A stretch of DNA of 64,000 nucleotides from Candidatus Riflebacteria bacterium HGW-Riflebacteria-1 (GTDB taxonomy: Bacteria > Muiribacteriota > Ozemobacteria > Ozemobacterales > Ozemobacteraceae), in the NCBI GenBank assembly GCA_002839445.1, contig PGYB01000025.1, forward strand, positions 1-64,000. Direction: 5' to 3'. A model generated the notes under the pieces. It had not been told where the DNA came from. It saw only the letters and a list, made by a program, of their open reading frames with translations, and ran no database searches. The translations under genes were made by a program, and so were the position numbers. Shown piece by piece: positions 48,076-58,338 of this stretch (the first letter of the stretch is position 1; each line of letters starts with the position of its first letter).

Positions 48076-49986
48076 TTAGAATCCGGTTTTGAGAACCTGA
48101 GCGAGATGCGCGACCAGTTTTTCTGGGTAATCTGGTGGCATCTGTTCAGGAAAGGCAATTACAACTGATGTAACGCCGGTATGACCTATTTCATAATCGC
48201 TGCCTGCGCCAGTTTTAACGACAATTGGCGGGTTTTCTGTTGACAGGCTGAACTTGAGAGCTTCTGCAAGCAGTTTGCCGCGCCCGCCGCGATGATAGTG
48301 ACGCACCGCAATAGCACCGCCGATCTCTCTTTTAAACGACAACAGCATGTCGAGATCTTTGGCCAGGTTGGCCTCGAGTACCGACTGATATTCAGGTCGG
48401 GTCTGATTCTCTGGGTAATTCAGGCGGACAATCTCTGCGCCAGCACCCATTAGCGGCTTGACCAGTCTTCTTATAAGGTTGTCAAAACTCAAAGGTGCCA
48501 TGATTGCAATGCGGGTGCCGAGAAGCCTGGCTGAAACCGGCTTTAACGAAATTGCCGGCAGAACCACCGGTTCGCCAGATGTGCGAATCCAGTATTCAGA
48601 CTTATCGTAGCCAAGCGGCGGAGCAATGTCGAGTTTCATGTTGCCATAGATTTTCGGATAGCTGATGTAAAAAAAGCCATCGGGACCGCTGATGACCTTT
48701 TCGTCGGCACCGTAGCTGATTTTCACACCCCTGATGCCATTGCCATTCAAGTCGATGATGCGCCCCAGCACGAAGCGCCGTTCTGGAACTCGCACCGCTA
48801 TTTCAGTTGCAGAGATGACTTTTCCTTCGATTTCGAGCTGCACATTAACAGCTTCTTTTTCATCACCATTAAGGTCAAGAAAAAGAGTTGTTTCGCCCTG
48901 TTCTGATACCACACCGCTTGTCGCGCTGTTAGCGCCATAAATCAGCCTGAACGGCAATGATCTGGTATTGAGTCTTTTCATGTCATCGCGAAGGGTGACG
49001 CGCACCGGAAAGCGACCTTTAAAACCTTCAGGAATAAACGGTGCCACCGGCACGAGCGCGCTGTGTGCTACTGGCAGATCGACCTGCAGGCGCAGCAGAG
49101 TGCGGGCTGATGTGCTGCCGTCACTGCCGGAAAATGTTAACTGCAGCTCATACATGCCGCTGGCCAGAGCTTCTGTGTTATACAGGCGATAGGTGTTGCC
49201 GATCGAAGGCAGAGTGTCAAAGCCAAAACCTGACTTTCTGTCGGGAACCATTCTGACATTAACCTGTTCAATGGCCCGGTTCGCCGAAAAAATAAGATTG
49301 AAAAAGGGTGTGTCTATTTTGACCGGTTCTTCAGATATGATGAACTTAACGCGTAAAATACCATCTTTAAAGGTTTCGCGTATGGCGCGCCGCAGTGCCT
49401 GAGCCTGGTTGGTCAGTGCTTTTCCTGTCTGCAGCTCCTGCTCGATTTTTGGAATCGTGATATAGCCGCCTTCGGTAAGAACCGATGGCGCCGGATTGTT
49501 TCGTAAGACGAAAAAACCGGCTGGTACAATGATTGATTCTTCGCCGAAGCCCCATTTGGCAAGTTCGGTCATCATCGAATTGCCGACCTTTTGTGAGATT
49601 CCGCGGTCAATGGCGTTAAAGTAAATTTCGCTGCGGTTGTTCATAACCGGCTTGAGTGATGCGTTGTGATGAATTGACACAAACAGGTCCGGGTTGCGCT
49701 TTGTTGCCATTGCAACACGGTCGGCAAGCGAAATGAAAACATCTTTGTCGCGAGTCATTGTGACTTCAGCGCCATCAGCTTTCAACAGATCTCGCAGATA
49801 GCGGGCAACCCTGAGGTTTACAGCCGATTCTTTAAGGCCGGTAGGGCCAACTGCACCCGGATCAGTTCCGCCATGCCCTGGATCGAGCAAAATTGAGATC
49901 CCCTTCAGGGGTGCCAGGGAGTTTGCGAAACCGCCAGTTGCCACCAACAGGAATACTAATAAAACAGCCAGTTTTGTTCTGATCAT
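48076..49986 (-). CDS. N-acetylmuramoyl-L-alanine amidase (Amidase_3), multidomain
   Basis: 'ISILLDPGHGGTDPGAVGPTGLKESAVNLRVARYLRDLL', 'LFVSIHHNAS', 'VLTEGGYI'. Confidence 0.93.
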   Translation of the reverse strand: MIRTKLAVLLVFLLVATGGFANSLAPLKGISILLDPGHGGTDPGAVGPTGLKESAVNLRVARYLRDLLKADGAEVTMTRDKDVFISLADRVAMATKRNPDLFVSIHHNASLKPVMNNRSEIYFNAIDRGISQKVGNSMMTELAKWGFGEESIIVPAGFFVLRNNPAPSVLTEGGYITIPKIEQELQTGKALTNQAQALRRAIRETFKDGILRVKFIISEEPVKIDTPFFNLIFSANRAIEQVNVRMVPDRKSGFGFDTLPSIGNTYRLYNTEALASGMYELQLTFSGSDGSTSARTLLRLQVDLPVAHSALVPVAPFIPEGFKGRFPVRVTLRDDMKRLNTRSLPFRLIYGANSATSGVVSEQGETTLFLDLNGDEKEAVNVQLEIEGKVISATEIAVRVPERRFVLGRIIDLNGNGIRGVKISYGADEKVISGPDGFFYISYPKIYGNMKLDIAPPLGYDKSEYWIRTSGEPVVLPAISLKPVSARLLGTRIAIMAPLSFDNLIRRLVKPLMGAGAEIVRLNYPENQTRPEYQSVLEANLAKDLDMLLSFKREIGGAIAVRHYHRGGRGKLLAEALKFSLSTENPPIVVKTGAGSDYEIGHTGVTSVVIAFPEQMPPDYPEKLVAHLAQVLKTGF

Positions 49987-50059
49987 GCCGCCATAATATC
50001 ACATGATCGCCACAGTTCAAACTGTTACGGCAAATTTTGCGTTACAGTTAAATCGCAAA

Positions 50060-50941
50060 TTAATGACGCCAGTTCATTTTGTCGGCCAACTCGCTGAAAT
50101 GCTTCTTTTCTTCATCAGACAAGTTGCGGGGAATGGCGACGTCGATTTTTACCAGCAGATCGCCGCCAGGCAGGCCGAGGCCGCGCAGGCGAAGCGTGTC
50201 ACCGTTCTGGCTGCCAGCTGGAATCGTGAGTATAAAATCCTGATTGCGTGGATCCTTGAGCTTGATCTTGCTGCCAAGCACCGCCTGAGCGATGTTTACA
50301 CTGATGGTCGTCTCGATGTTGTTGCCTTTAACCTTAAATGGGTGTTCATCTTCGATCTCAAGTTTGAGCTTGAAGCTGCCTGAAGCTGTTTTTACCTGCA
50401 ACACCGAGCCGTTGGCTGAGCCGGCCGGGATATCGAGAGTCTGTGTGCCGCCCGGCAAACCGCTTACCTGAACTTTGCCGCCGGCCATGGCGGTAATGAG
50501 CGGTACCTTTAATGTCGCTGCGTTCTGGCTTTCTCTTTTTGAGCGCGAACCAAAAATGCTGTCAAAACCGCTGAATCCAGTGCTGCCATCGCGTGATGAA
50601 CCGAAATTGAAGTTTTTGAGTATTTCAGAAAACATGTCTGATGCGCCGCCCGACGCACCACCTGACGAAGAATAAAAGAAGTCGCCAAAAGGCCCGTCTT
50701 TTGAAAATCCCTCAAAGTTAAACGATCCGCGCCCTGATCGAGCCGCATCGTACTTCTCGCGTTCATCTTTACGCCCAAGCACTTCGTAGGCTTCAGACAC
50801 TTCTTTGAAGTGCTCTTCGGCCTTATTGTCACCCTTGTTAATGTCTGGATGATACTTCTTGGCAAGGCGTTTGAAAGCTTTTTTGATGTCTTCTTTGCTA
50901 GCAGACTCAGATACTTCGAGAATTTTGTAGTAGTCCTTCAT
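50060..50941 (-). CDS. DnaJ/CbpA-type co-chaperone
   Basis: '[36 protein letters not shown]', G/F-rich region, C-terminal DnaJ domain. Confidence 0.93.
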   Translation of the reverse strand: MKDYYKILEVSESASKEDIKKAFKRLAKKYHPDINKGDNKAEEHFKEVSEAYEVLGRKDEREKYDAARSGRGSFNFEGFSKDGPFGDFFYSSSGGASGGASDMFSEILKNFNFGSSRDGSTGFSGFDSIFGSRSKRESQNAATLKVPLITAMAGGKVQVSGLPGGTQTLDIPAGSANGSVLQVKTASGSFKLKLEIEDEHPFKVKGNNIETTISVNIAQAVLGSKIKLKDPRNQDFILTIPAGSQNGDTLRLRGLGLPGGDLLVKIDVAIPRNLSDEEKKHFSELADKMNWRH

Positions 50942-51131
50942 AGTGGCCTGATTATACCACAACTTGCGCACGCTGCAAAAAAAATGCGCATGCTGCAAAA
51001 AATTAGCAATACTCTGCTCAAAAACCGGCAGTTTTTCTGATTGTCTGAGTGAAGTGCTTGTTAAAAGCCCATCTTACCGGTGGCAGGGAAATTGCTTATC
51101 CTTAACAAATCCTTCCGATCAGGAGTCTCGA

Positions 51132-52958
51132 ATGCCGGTTACTTTTAAACAGGTTCTGAATACTGTCCTGGCAGCGCTGATTCTGACTACAACAAGCATA
51201 TATGCAGAACCGGAATGGGTTGATGCAACTCATCTTTTCGAAGAAGAACTTCGCGAAGTCGTTTCGACTGTCGAACGCGAGACTCTCAAACAGCAGGCCG
51301 CCCGCTTCCGAACCGAACAGGCAGATCGCAAACCCTACGAAGTAGGCGATGTCGAGACCTTCTGGACTAAAAACATTGTCGAGAATGCTTTCGAACAGAC
51401 GAAGGCAGTTGTTAAAGCAGTTGGCAAGCATTGCTACATTTTTCTTGAAGAAGGCAAAAACATAAGTCCCGAGGCTATCGAGAAGGTTCGCAAAACCTTT
51501 GATGAAGTGATTTATCCCACCAACACCACTAACTTCGGCTCTGAATGGAAGCCTGGCATTGATGGTGACGAACGCATTACTCTGCTGATGTTCGATATCA
51601 AAGACGGCTACAACGGTTCTGGCGGCTTTGTCGGCGGCTATTTTTACGCAGCTGACTCATATTTGCAGGAAAAGCTGCCTGAGCACATAAAGTCGAACGA
51701 ACGCGAAATGTTCTACCTCGATATCAATCCCTCAGACCCTGGAAGCGACCGTTACAGCTCGACCATCGCGCATGAGTTTCAGCACATGATACATTTCAAC
51801 CAGGATCCTTCTGAATATACCTGGGTCAACGAAGCCTGCTCGCAGATTGCTCCTTACTTGTGCGGTTTTGGCCACGCCAACCAGGTTCAAGCCTTTATGC
51901 GCACACCAGACAATTCGCTCACTGCCTGGTCAAAAGAGCAGATGCTGGCTAACTATGGTCAGGTCTACCTCTGGAACTATTACATAATGTCGAATTATAT
52001 TGGGGAAAAGCCCGAAGCAAGAGCTGCGTTTTTTCGCAAACTGGTTGCCTCAAGCAAGCAGGGCGTCGCTGGCTACGTTGAGGCGCTCTCAGGTCTTTCT
52101 CAAGACTTCACAACTTCATTTGACCGTTTTTGTATTACCAATTTTATCAATGACAATAGGCTTGGCAGTAACGGCAATTATGCTTATGACAAGTCACTTG
52201 CCCGCTTTAAGCTGCCGGTGTCGGAGACCTTGACTGTTCTGCCGGCCGAAGTCGCTGGCGAAGTATTTTTGTGGAGCGCTGACGCCGTTAAGATAGACCT
52301 GTCACGCTCACGCAGCGAACTCGAAATTTCTTTTTCAGGTCTGCTTGGCAAGTTTGGCGAAGATCTCTATAACAGCTTCACCGTGGTCCTGATCATGGGT
52401 AACTCACGCGGCCAGACAGCTCCAAAAATTTCGTATATGAGTATAGACAAGCTTTCGAGTAAGCTGCAGGGCGGCAAGCTGACTGCCGTGGCTGATGAAA
52501 ACTTTGACACTGCGACTCTGATCATTATCGCTCAGGCTCCCGAAGAAGTTGACGATCGTCTCTATGCCAAGGCAAAATCTTTGCCATACACGGTTAAGAT
52601 TATTGACAAAGGTGCTCAGGTTGTTGCTGCCGATACCAGTGTAGACGTGAAACCAATGATCGCAGCCTACGCAGAAGCTGCTGCCAGCCTGGATGCTGGT
52701 AACGAAGCGGCGGTTATGATTGCCATGAATTCAATATCGGCAGCCGCTGGCACTATTACCCGCACAGTCAGCGCCGAACTTTCTCTGGGCAACAGCGCTT
52801 CTCTCGATACGCTCTCGCAAATGCTCGAAAACGGCGAAATCGAAGCAGACAATATTCGCCCGATTCTCAGACAACTTGCTGACGTTGCCCAGTTCAACGC
52901 TGAGGCGTCATCTTCAGATGCGTTGCGGCAAAAGGCACAGCAGTTCCGCGCCTACTGA
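51132..52958 (+). CDS. Secreted metallopeptidase (HEFQH, M30/M6-like)
   Basis: Signal peptide; 'SSTIAHEFQHMIHFNQDPSEYTWVNEACSQIAPYLCGFGH'. Confidence 0.8.
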   Translation: MPVTFKQVLNTVLAALILTTTSIYAEPEWVDATHLFEEELREVVSTVERETLKQQAARFRTEQADRKPYEVGDVETFWTKNIVENAFEQTKAVVKAVGKHCYIFLEEGKNISPEAIEKVRKTFDEVIYPTNTTNFGSEWKPGIDGDERITLLMFDIKDGYNGSGGFVGGYFYAADSYLQEKLPEHIKSNEREMFYLDINPSDPGSDRYSSTIAHEFQHMIHFNQDPSEYTWVNEACSQIAPYLCGFGHANQVQAFMRTPDNSLTAWSKEQMLANYGQVYLWNYYIMSNYIGEKPEARAAFFRKLVASSKQGVAGYVEALSGLSQDFTTSFDRFCITNFINDNRLGSNGNYAYDKSLARFKLPVSETLTVLPAEVAGEVFLWSADAVKIDLSRSRSELEISFSGLLGKFGEDLYNSFTVVLIMGNSRGQTAPKISYMSIDKLSSKLQGGKLTAVADENFDTATLIIIAQAPEEVDDRLYAKAKSLPYTVKIIDKGAQVVAADTSVDVKPMIAAYAEAAASLDAGNEAAVMIAMNSISAAAGTITRTVSAELSLGNSASLDTLSQMLENGEIEADNIRPILRQLADVAQFNAEASSSDALRQKAQQFRAY

Positions 52959-52990
52959 TTTTTGCTCTTACTGATTGGTGATCTACAAAA

Positions 52991-53023
52991 CTGGCCGGGA
53001 TATATCCCGGTCAGTTTTTTTTT
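52991..53023 (+). terminator. Intrinsic terminator
   Basis: CTGGCCGGGATATATCCCGGTCAG followed by nine T. Confidence 0.92.
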
Positions 53024-53096
53024 GTCCTGGGTTGGCGGTATGTTTGAATAATGTGTATAATTACCAAATACAATCCCGCAGGGAGACATTACTCTG

Positions 53097-54992
53097 ATGC
53101 CGAGATCCTTTATTCGCGCCGCCAGCCTCGTGATAATGCTGAGTTTCTGCGCGATTCCCGCTTTCTCAGAAATCATTGACGCCACCGGGCTTTTTGCCGA
53201 AGAAGTGCGCTGGCTGGCAGACAACGTCGCCAAAGAAACGCGCGACGAGTTTTTGTTCAGAACGTCTGGTATCAATGCCTACGCCGATTCAAAACCACCC
53301 GAAGTCGGTGACGTCGAAGTTTTTAATACCCTTAATATTAGAAGCAAAACTAACGTAAAAATCCGCGCCCAGCTTAAAAAAATCGGCAAGCATTGCTATG
53401 TCTACCTGCAGGAAGGCAAAAAAGTAGATGCAAAAGCAATCGCCCGTATTGTCAGCGAATTTGACGGCCGCATCTATCCAAGAACACGCTCAATGTTTGG
53501 CAGCGAATGGAACCCGGGGATAGACGGTGACCCAAGAATAACCCTGCTCCTGCTTGATATTCAGGATAATTACAACCCGCAACAGGGCCGACGTGGCTAC
53601 ACTGCCGGCTATTTTTATGCCGGAGACTGCTACAACCGCAAAAAGAAGGCCGAAAGCAACGAACGTGAGATGCTTTATCTCGATATTTACCCGAGTGTTC
53701 CGGGTTCTACTGAATTCATGAGCGTGGTTGCCCACGAATTTCAGCACATGATCCACTGGAACAATGACCCAAAAGAATTCACCTGGGTCAACGAGAGTCT
53801 GTCACAGCTATCGCAATTTCTTTGCGGATACGGTCACCCTCCGCAGGTTCAGGCCTTCATAAGAAATCCTCACAATAATCTGGCAGCCTGGTCAGATGAT
53901 GATATGATCGCCAATTACGGCCATGTTTATCTCTGGGCTTACTACATTTCTACGCGCATTGCTTCTACTGATGAACGTCGCCGCGCTTTTGTCCGTCGCA
54001 TGGTCGCTCAGACTTCGCAGGGCTTTTCCGGTCTAAATGCCGCGATTGAAAAGCAGGGCATCAAAAATGACGTGCGCAACCTCTTTCGCAGCTTCTGTCT
54101 GGCGAACTATCTTAATGACGACCGCGTAGAACGCGGCGCTTATGGCTACGACAATCCGCTGGCTAAACTCGCTCTTCGCCCTGATCTGAGGCTTGATAAG
54201 CCGCCCTTTGAAGTTAAGGGACGGGTAAAATGCTGGTCAGCCCGCGCGATACAGATAAACTCCGCTTCTTTTCGCGGCCGCGAGGTTTCGGTGCTGTTTG
54301 CCGGACAGAAAGTTACTGCTGGTAATTATTCGAACAGCTTCGATGTGGCTCTGGTAACCTATTCATCTGATCGTAAACATTTGCCGGTGATCAACTGGCT
54401 TGATATCAACTCTGAGTACAAGTCTGTGCATAGAAGCAAAGTGTCAAGTGTTCATGACCGCATGATGATGCTGGTTGTGAATCGCGGGCCCGCCGTGATG
54501 AAGGTCGAACAGGCTTTTGCGCGCGGTTCAGCTCCGGCGGCATTCACCTTTGCCATTCGCCTGCCGTCTTCTTCGACAACGGCTGCCCCAAGAGTGGCAT
54601 CTGCTGGCAGTTCTCGCCGCACAACTGCAAGACCCGACCGTGCGCGCAGTCGCAGCATGATCGAAGAAATTGCCCGCAGTCCCGGACTCGAAGAATCGGC
54701 GGGCAGCGTGCTCAGCTCCCGTGGAACCGCTGAAGAGCCGCTGGCCGCGGTAGAATTTGATTTTGGTTTTCAGAAGATTGCTGACGCCGAAGACACCATC
54801 ATAGACGCGATTCGCGAAGACATCGCAGAGGATGATTACAAACTTGTCGAAGAATTTGTAAAAGCTTATACTTCGGCTTCAGACCTTGAAAAGAGCAGGC
54901 TGCATACTTTGCGTAGCCGTGTTCTCGATATTTTGAAATTCGAACAGCTCCAGGGAAGCGCCAGGGCCGAAGCCTTTATCTCGCAGTTTTAA
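53097..54992 (+). CDS. Secreted metallopeptidase, paralog of the preceding gene
   Basis: 'SVVAHEFQHMIHWNNDPKEFTWVNESLSQLSQFLCGYGH'; collinear similarity with 51132-52958. Confidence 0.82.
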   Translation: MPRSFIRAASLVIMLSFCAIPAFSEIIDATGLFAEEVRWLADNVAKETRDEFLFRTSGINAYADSKPPEVGDVEVFNTLNIRSKTNVKIRAQLKKIGKHCYVYLQEGKKVDAKAIARIVSEFDGRIYPRTRSMFGSEWNPGIDGDPRITLLLLDIQDNYNPQQGRRGYTAGYFYAGDCYNRKKKAESNEREMLYLDIYPSVPGSTEFMSVVAHEFQHMIHWNNDPKEFTWVNESLSQLSQFLCGYGHPPQVQAFIRNPHNNLAAWSDDDMIANYGHVYLWAYYISTRIASTDERRRAFVRRMVAQTSQGFSGLNAAIEKQGIKNDVRNLFRSFCLANYLNDDRVERGAYGYDNPLAKLALRPDLRLDKPPFEVKGRVKCWSARAIQINSASFRGREVSVLFAGQKVTAGNYSNSFDVALVTYSSDRKHLPVINWLDINSEYKSVHRSKVSSVHDRMMMLVVNRGPAVMKVEQAFARGSAPAAFTFAIRLPSSSTTAAPRVASAGSSRRTTARPDRARSRSMIEEIARSPGLEESAGSVLSSRGTAEEPLAAVEFDFGFQKIADAEDTIIDAIREDIAEDDYKLVEEFVKAYTSASDLEKSRLHTLRSRVLDILKFEQLQGSARAEAFISQF

Positions 54993-55668
54993 CTACAAAG
55001 TCCCAGTTCATCAGACTTGCACCGTTTCTGCGCAGCCAGTCTTTTTGATGGAGATAACCGGGGCACCTTTCACCGACAAGTTTCCAGAACTCGATTGAAT
55101 GGTCGAGGTGGCTTAGGTGTGCGGTCTCATGTGTGACAACATATGAAAGCACATCGTCGGGAGCCATGATCAGGCGCCAGTTGAAATTGAGGTTCTTTCG
55201 GGCCGAACAGCTGCCCCATCTGGACCTGGTGTCTTTGATAGAAACTGATTGATACGTGAAGCCATGCTGAACTTTCTGCGTTTCAACATCTTCACAAAAG
55301 GCTCGCCTTGCCTGCGAACGCAGCCAGTTGCAGACGTGCGCCGACAAATTGTTGGCTATAACTCTTTTGTCAGCTTCCATCGCCGACAGCGCCAGCTGCA
55401 GCACGTTGTCTCTAAGAGTTATTCTGCTATGCGCAAAAGGTGTAATTGTAGCCTTTGCCTGCAGAATCCGGCCGCGATAGGGCACGGCCGGGAGTTCAAG
55501 TTCAGACAACTTCGTCAAACTTTCCGCCTCCGGCATTAACAAGCTTTTTGAAGCCGTGTTTCCTGATATTGTCGTCTGAAAGCAGGTCTTTGGTCTTAAC
55601 CTCTGTGCTCTGCTTTGTCGGAAAAAATATTCTGACCACTTCATTGCCGCAATCCGGGCAAATCTCAA
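54976..55668 (-). CDS. YgjP-like (M48/DUF45) metallopeptidase
   Basis: 'DTRSRWGSCSARKNLNFNWRLIMAPDDVLSYVVTHETAHLSHLDHSIEFWKLV'; true start likely the internal MPEAESLTK. Confidence 0.87.
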   Translation of the reverse strand: MRFARIAAMKWSEYFFRQSRAQRLRPKTCFQTTISGNTASKSLLMPEAESLTKLSELELPAVPYRGRILQAKATITPFAHSRITLRDNVLQLALSAMEADKRVIANNLSAHVCNWLRSQARRAFCEDVETQKVQHGFTYQSVSIKDTRSRWGSCSARKNLNFNWRLIMAPDDVLSYVVTHETAHLSHLDHSIEFWKLVGERCPGYLHQKDWLRRNGASLMNWDFVVKTAR

Positions 55669-55765
55669 GGGCGTCTTCTCTTATTTTCTGCACAATTTCA
55701 AAATCATTCTGGCAGTATTTGCAGCATTTTTGCGGGTCTCGGGGGCGATAAGTGTAAAAAGGCAT
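55502..55765 (-). CDS. FmdB-family zinc-ribbon protein
   Basis: 'MPFYTYRP...CCKYCQNDFEIVQKIREDALEICPDCGNEVVRIF'. Confidence 0.8.
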   Translation of the reverse strand: MPFYTYRPRDPQKCCKYCQNDFEIVQKIREDALEICPDCGNEVVRIFFPTKQSTEVKTKDLLSDDNIRKHGFKKLVNAGGGKFDEVV

Positions 55766-55767
55766 GT

Positions 55768-57678
55768 TTAACCTCGAATTTCATCTGATGATCGGCGAAT
55801 GTTGTTTTGTGCACCCGCCTGTTCATATAATAGCCCTGATTCAACAAGTTTTTCAAGGGCTTCAGCAAAATTAGGAACAGGAAGGTTCGGCCAGAGCCTT
55901 TGCCATGTTGGCGCCCATCCTGCCTGCTCTGAACGCGCCTGAACTGCCGCCATGATAAATGAACCACAATGCCCGGGCTCAAGAACTTCAACATCAGGAG
56001 TCAGTGAAAGATCTTTTTCAAAACGATAGATAACCGGAACAGGCGACAGAGTGGCAGCCTGATCAAGCTGTTCAGCGCTCAGCAATAATGGGTCGTATTC
56101 ATACCACAATGCTTTGCAACCGGCCTGCAAACGATAGTGTGTCTTGCGCACCACATTTTCAAACAAAGGATTGACAGCAGGGTTGCTGCTGACCGGCACT
56201 TTTTGTGTCATTCTCAGTTCGTGTTCAAGTAGAGAGGGCAACATTCTGGCTGCAGTTGACGTTGAGTCCATATTCTCGACAAATGCTTGCAGGTATCTGG
56301 CGATATTTTCCGGGCTGAAGTTATAGAATTGCAGACCGCTGTCGCGCCAGTAGTCAGCTAATCGCGAAAAAAAGCAGGAAGCCGACCCAGAAAACAGATG
56401 CTTTACTATGTAGCTGAGGCTCTTGGGGTAGCGCTGGCAATTATAGATTCCTTCAACCAGCTTGCCAATGTCCTGAATATGAATTGTCTCGGAGCTGTTA
56501 AGCCATCGGGTTCGCAAAATCGTGTAGGGTGGGGCGGGCATTGAAAAAAGCTCAAGACTTTCCGAAGAACTCTCAAGGGGTGTGCCGCGTAAAACCTTTA
56601 CCAGGCTTATCTGTATACTGTGCGGTTCAAGCAGCCAGACATCATCCAGACTCTTTAAAAAATCCCCGAGGCTGTCATAAGGAAGCGCGCCCAGCAGATC
56701 GAGGTGAAGATAGCACTTCGTGCGCTTTCGCAGTTGCAGCACACGGTCTTTCAGAACCGCCAGGTCGAAACGTCTATTAACAGCCGCCAGAGCGATCGGG
56801 TTGGTGGATTGTACACCAATTTCAAGATGAAACATGCCTTCTGGCGCGTCAGCAAGAAGTTCGATTATGTCTTCGCTGAGAAAATCTGCCTGAATTTCAA
56901 AGTGAATATTGATGTTGCGGTGATTGTTCGCTTTGATATAACTGATAATGCGTCGTGCTCTGGCACGGTCATGGTTAAAAGTGCGATCAGCAAAGCGAAC
57001 CTGCCGATAATCTGAATTGAAAAACCAGTCAAGATCAGCTTCAACCCGTTCAACAGAAAGGTGACGCAGCCGGCCAAGAACAGAACTCAGGCAATAGGAA
57101 CATTTTGAAGGGCAGCCGCGCGACGCTTCGTAATAGGTAAAGCTGTGTTTTTCTTTATAAAAACCAGCCTGAAAAGGCGAGGGAATGATATCAAGATCTG
57201 CAATCAGCTCGCGGTCTGGATTGGTCTGTATATTAGTGCCGTTGCGCCAGGTGATACCTGCAATATCGTTTGTCGCGTTTCCTGCGATTATTGCCGTAAG
57301 AAGTTCTGCAAAGCTGACTTCGCCCTCGCCGCGTATAATGAAGTCAAGGTAACCGTAGCGTTGCATGAGCATTTCAGAATTATAAGATACTTCGGGGCCG
57401 CCCAGAACTATGATGGTGTCTGGCAAGGCAGCTTTGACTGCTCCAGCAATGTCCAGTGTGCGGGAGAGCGACCAGATATAGACCGAAAACGCCAGAATAT
57501 CAGGGCTTTTTAAAATCAGGTCGGCGATTATACCTTCATTAGTCTGGTTGAGATCATACTCGCAGATAGCCATTTCTGGTCGCTCTGGATCCGTTTGCCA
57601 GTAAGCCTTGAGATAGGCAAGGGCCAGAGCGCTGTGTGTGTGTCTGGTGTTGATTGCTGCCGCTATAATGTTTGTCAT
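55768..57678 (-). CDS. B12-binding-domain radical SAM protein
   Basis: N-terminal B12-like domain 'IIVLGGPEVSYNSEMLMQRYGYLDFIIRGEGEVSFAELL'; radical SAM 'EASRGCPSKCSYCLSS'. Confidence 0.92.
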   Translation of the reverse strand: MTNIIAAAINTRHTHSALALAYLKAYWQTDPERPEMAICEYDLNQTNEGIIADLILKSPDILAFSVYIWSLSRTLDIAGAVKAALPDTIIVLGGPEVSYNSEMLMQRYGYLDFIIRGEGEVSFAELLTAIIAGNATNDIAGITWRNGTNIQTNPDRELIADLDIIPSPFQAGFYKEKHSFTYYEASRGCPSKCSYCLSSVLGRLRHLSVERVEADLDWFFNSDYRQVRFADRTFNHDRARARRIISYIKANNHRNINIHFEIQADFLSEDIIELLADAPEGMFHLEIGVQSTNPIALAAVNRRFDLAVLKDRVLQLRKRTKCYLHLDLLGALPYDSLGDFLKSLDDVWLLEPHSIQISLVKVLRGTPLESSSESLELFSMPAPPYTILRTRWLNSSETIHIQDIGKLVEGIYNCQRYPKSLSYIVKHLFSGSASCFFSRLADYWRDSGLQFYNFSPENIARYLQAFVENMDSTSTAARMLPSLLEHELRMTQKVPVSSNPAVNPLFENVVRKTHYRLQAGCKALWYEYDPLLLSAEQLDQAATLSPVPVIYRFEKDLSLTPDVEVLEPGHCGSFIMAAVQARSEQAGWAPTWQRLWPNLPVPNFAEALEKLVESGLLYEQAGAQNNIRRSSDEIRG

Positions 57679-57806
57679 ATCCTGTATTTTACCGCAAATG
57701 ACAAACTATTAACAGCCTATACGTTTCAGAAACGGCAATTCTCGGTCAGATATCCACATTGCTTATCTTCATTCCCGGCAAGGCTAACTAGTATCAGCAT
57801 CAAGCC

Positions 57807-57888
57807 GTCATCCTGAGCGCAGTCGCAGGATCCAGAATGGCAATAAAAACATGGATTCTGCGACTTCGCGTTGCTGAGGCAGAATGAC
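57807..57888. repeat. REP-like imperfect palindrome (GTCATCCTGAGCG... type)
   Basis: GTCATCCTGAGCGCAGTCGCAGGATCCA ... TGGATTCTGCGACTTCGCGTTGCTGAGGCAGAATGAC. Confidence 0.75.
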
Positions 57889-58241
57889 CGAAAGGAGGCG
57901 GTAGAATCCTCTATCAAGGTCGTCATACGTTGCCCAGTCACAAAACATCTAACTATATGGTACGGGTTTGGTTTCTCACCGAAGAATTGTTGTTTCAGAA
58001 AAAAGCGGAAATCAACCAATTGCCTATCCATGAAGACATTACGAGGTTTGTGTGTTAAAAAGATACGTGTGCCAAAATTTCATCAGTGAGCTGCTGTGAA
58101 ATTAGCACACAAAATACGAGTGATTGTGAAATTTATTTCAATCGTTGGCTCTGTGCTCAAACTGCGCGCTTGCGAAGATTGTCTGTTTTGCTAGCAAACT
58201 TCTGGTCTGAAGCGTGTTGGGCTGATAAATACATGTGTGTG

Positions 58242-58267
58242 AAAAAAATGCACTTGTGCGTTTTTTT
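58242..58267. terminator. Bidirectional hairpin terminator
   Basis: AAAAAAATGCACTTGTGCGTTTTTTT: near-perfect stem with A and T tracts. Confidence 0.75.
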
Positions 58268-58312
58268 ACCGTATGATACCCCCGAAACAGGCTTGAAATC
58301 GTTTTAAATAGT

Positions 58313-58328
58313 TGGCACGATTATTGCT
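58313..58328 (+). promoter_or_regulatory. Sigma-54 (RpoN) promoter, -24/-12
   Basis: TGGCAC-GATTA-TTGCT; GG-N10-GC spacing exact; intergenic. Confidence 0.75.
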
Positions 58329-58338
58329 CTATTATAAA

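Noticed and set aside
44139-49986. CRISPR array near the Cas6e-like gene
   Set aside because: No set of regularly spaced 24-40 bp direct repeats was visible around the locus or elsewhere in the window.
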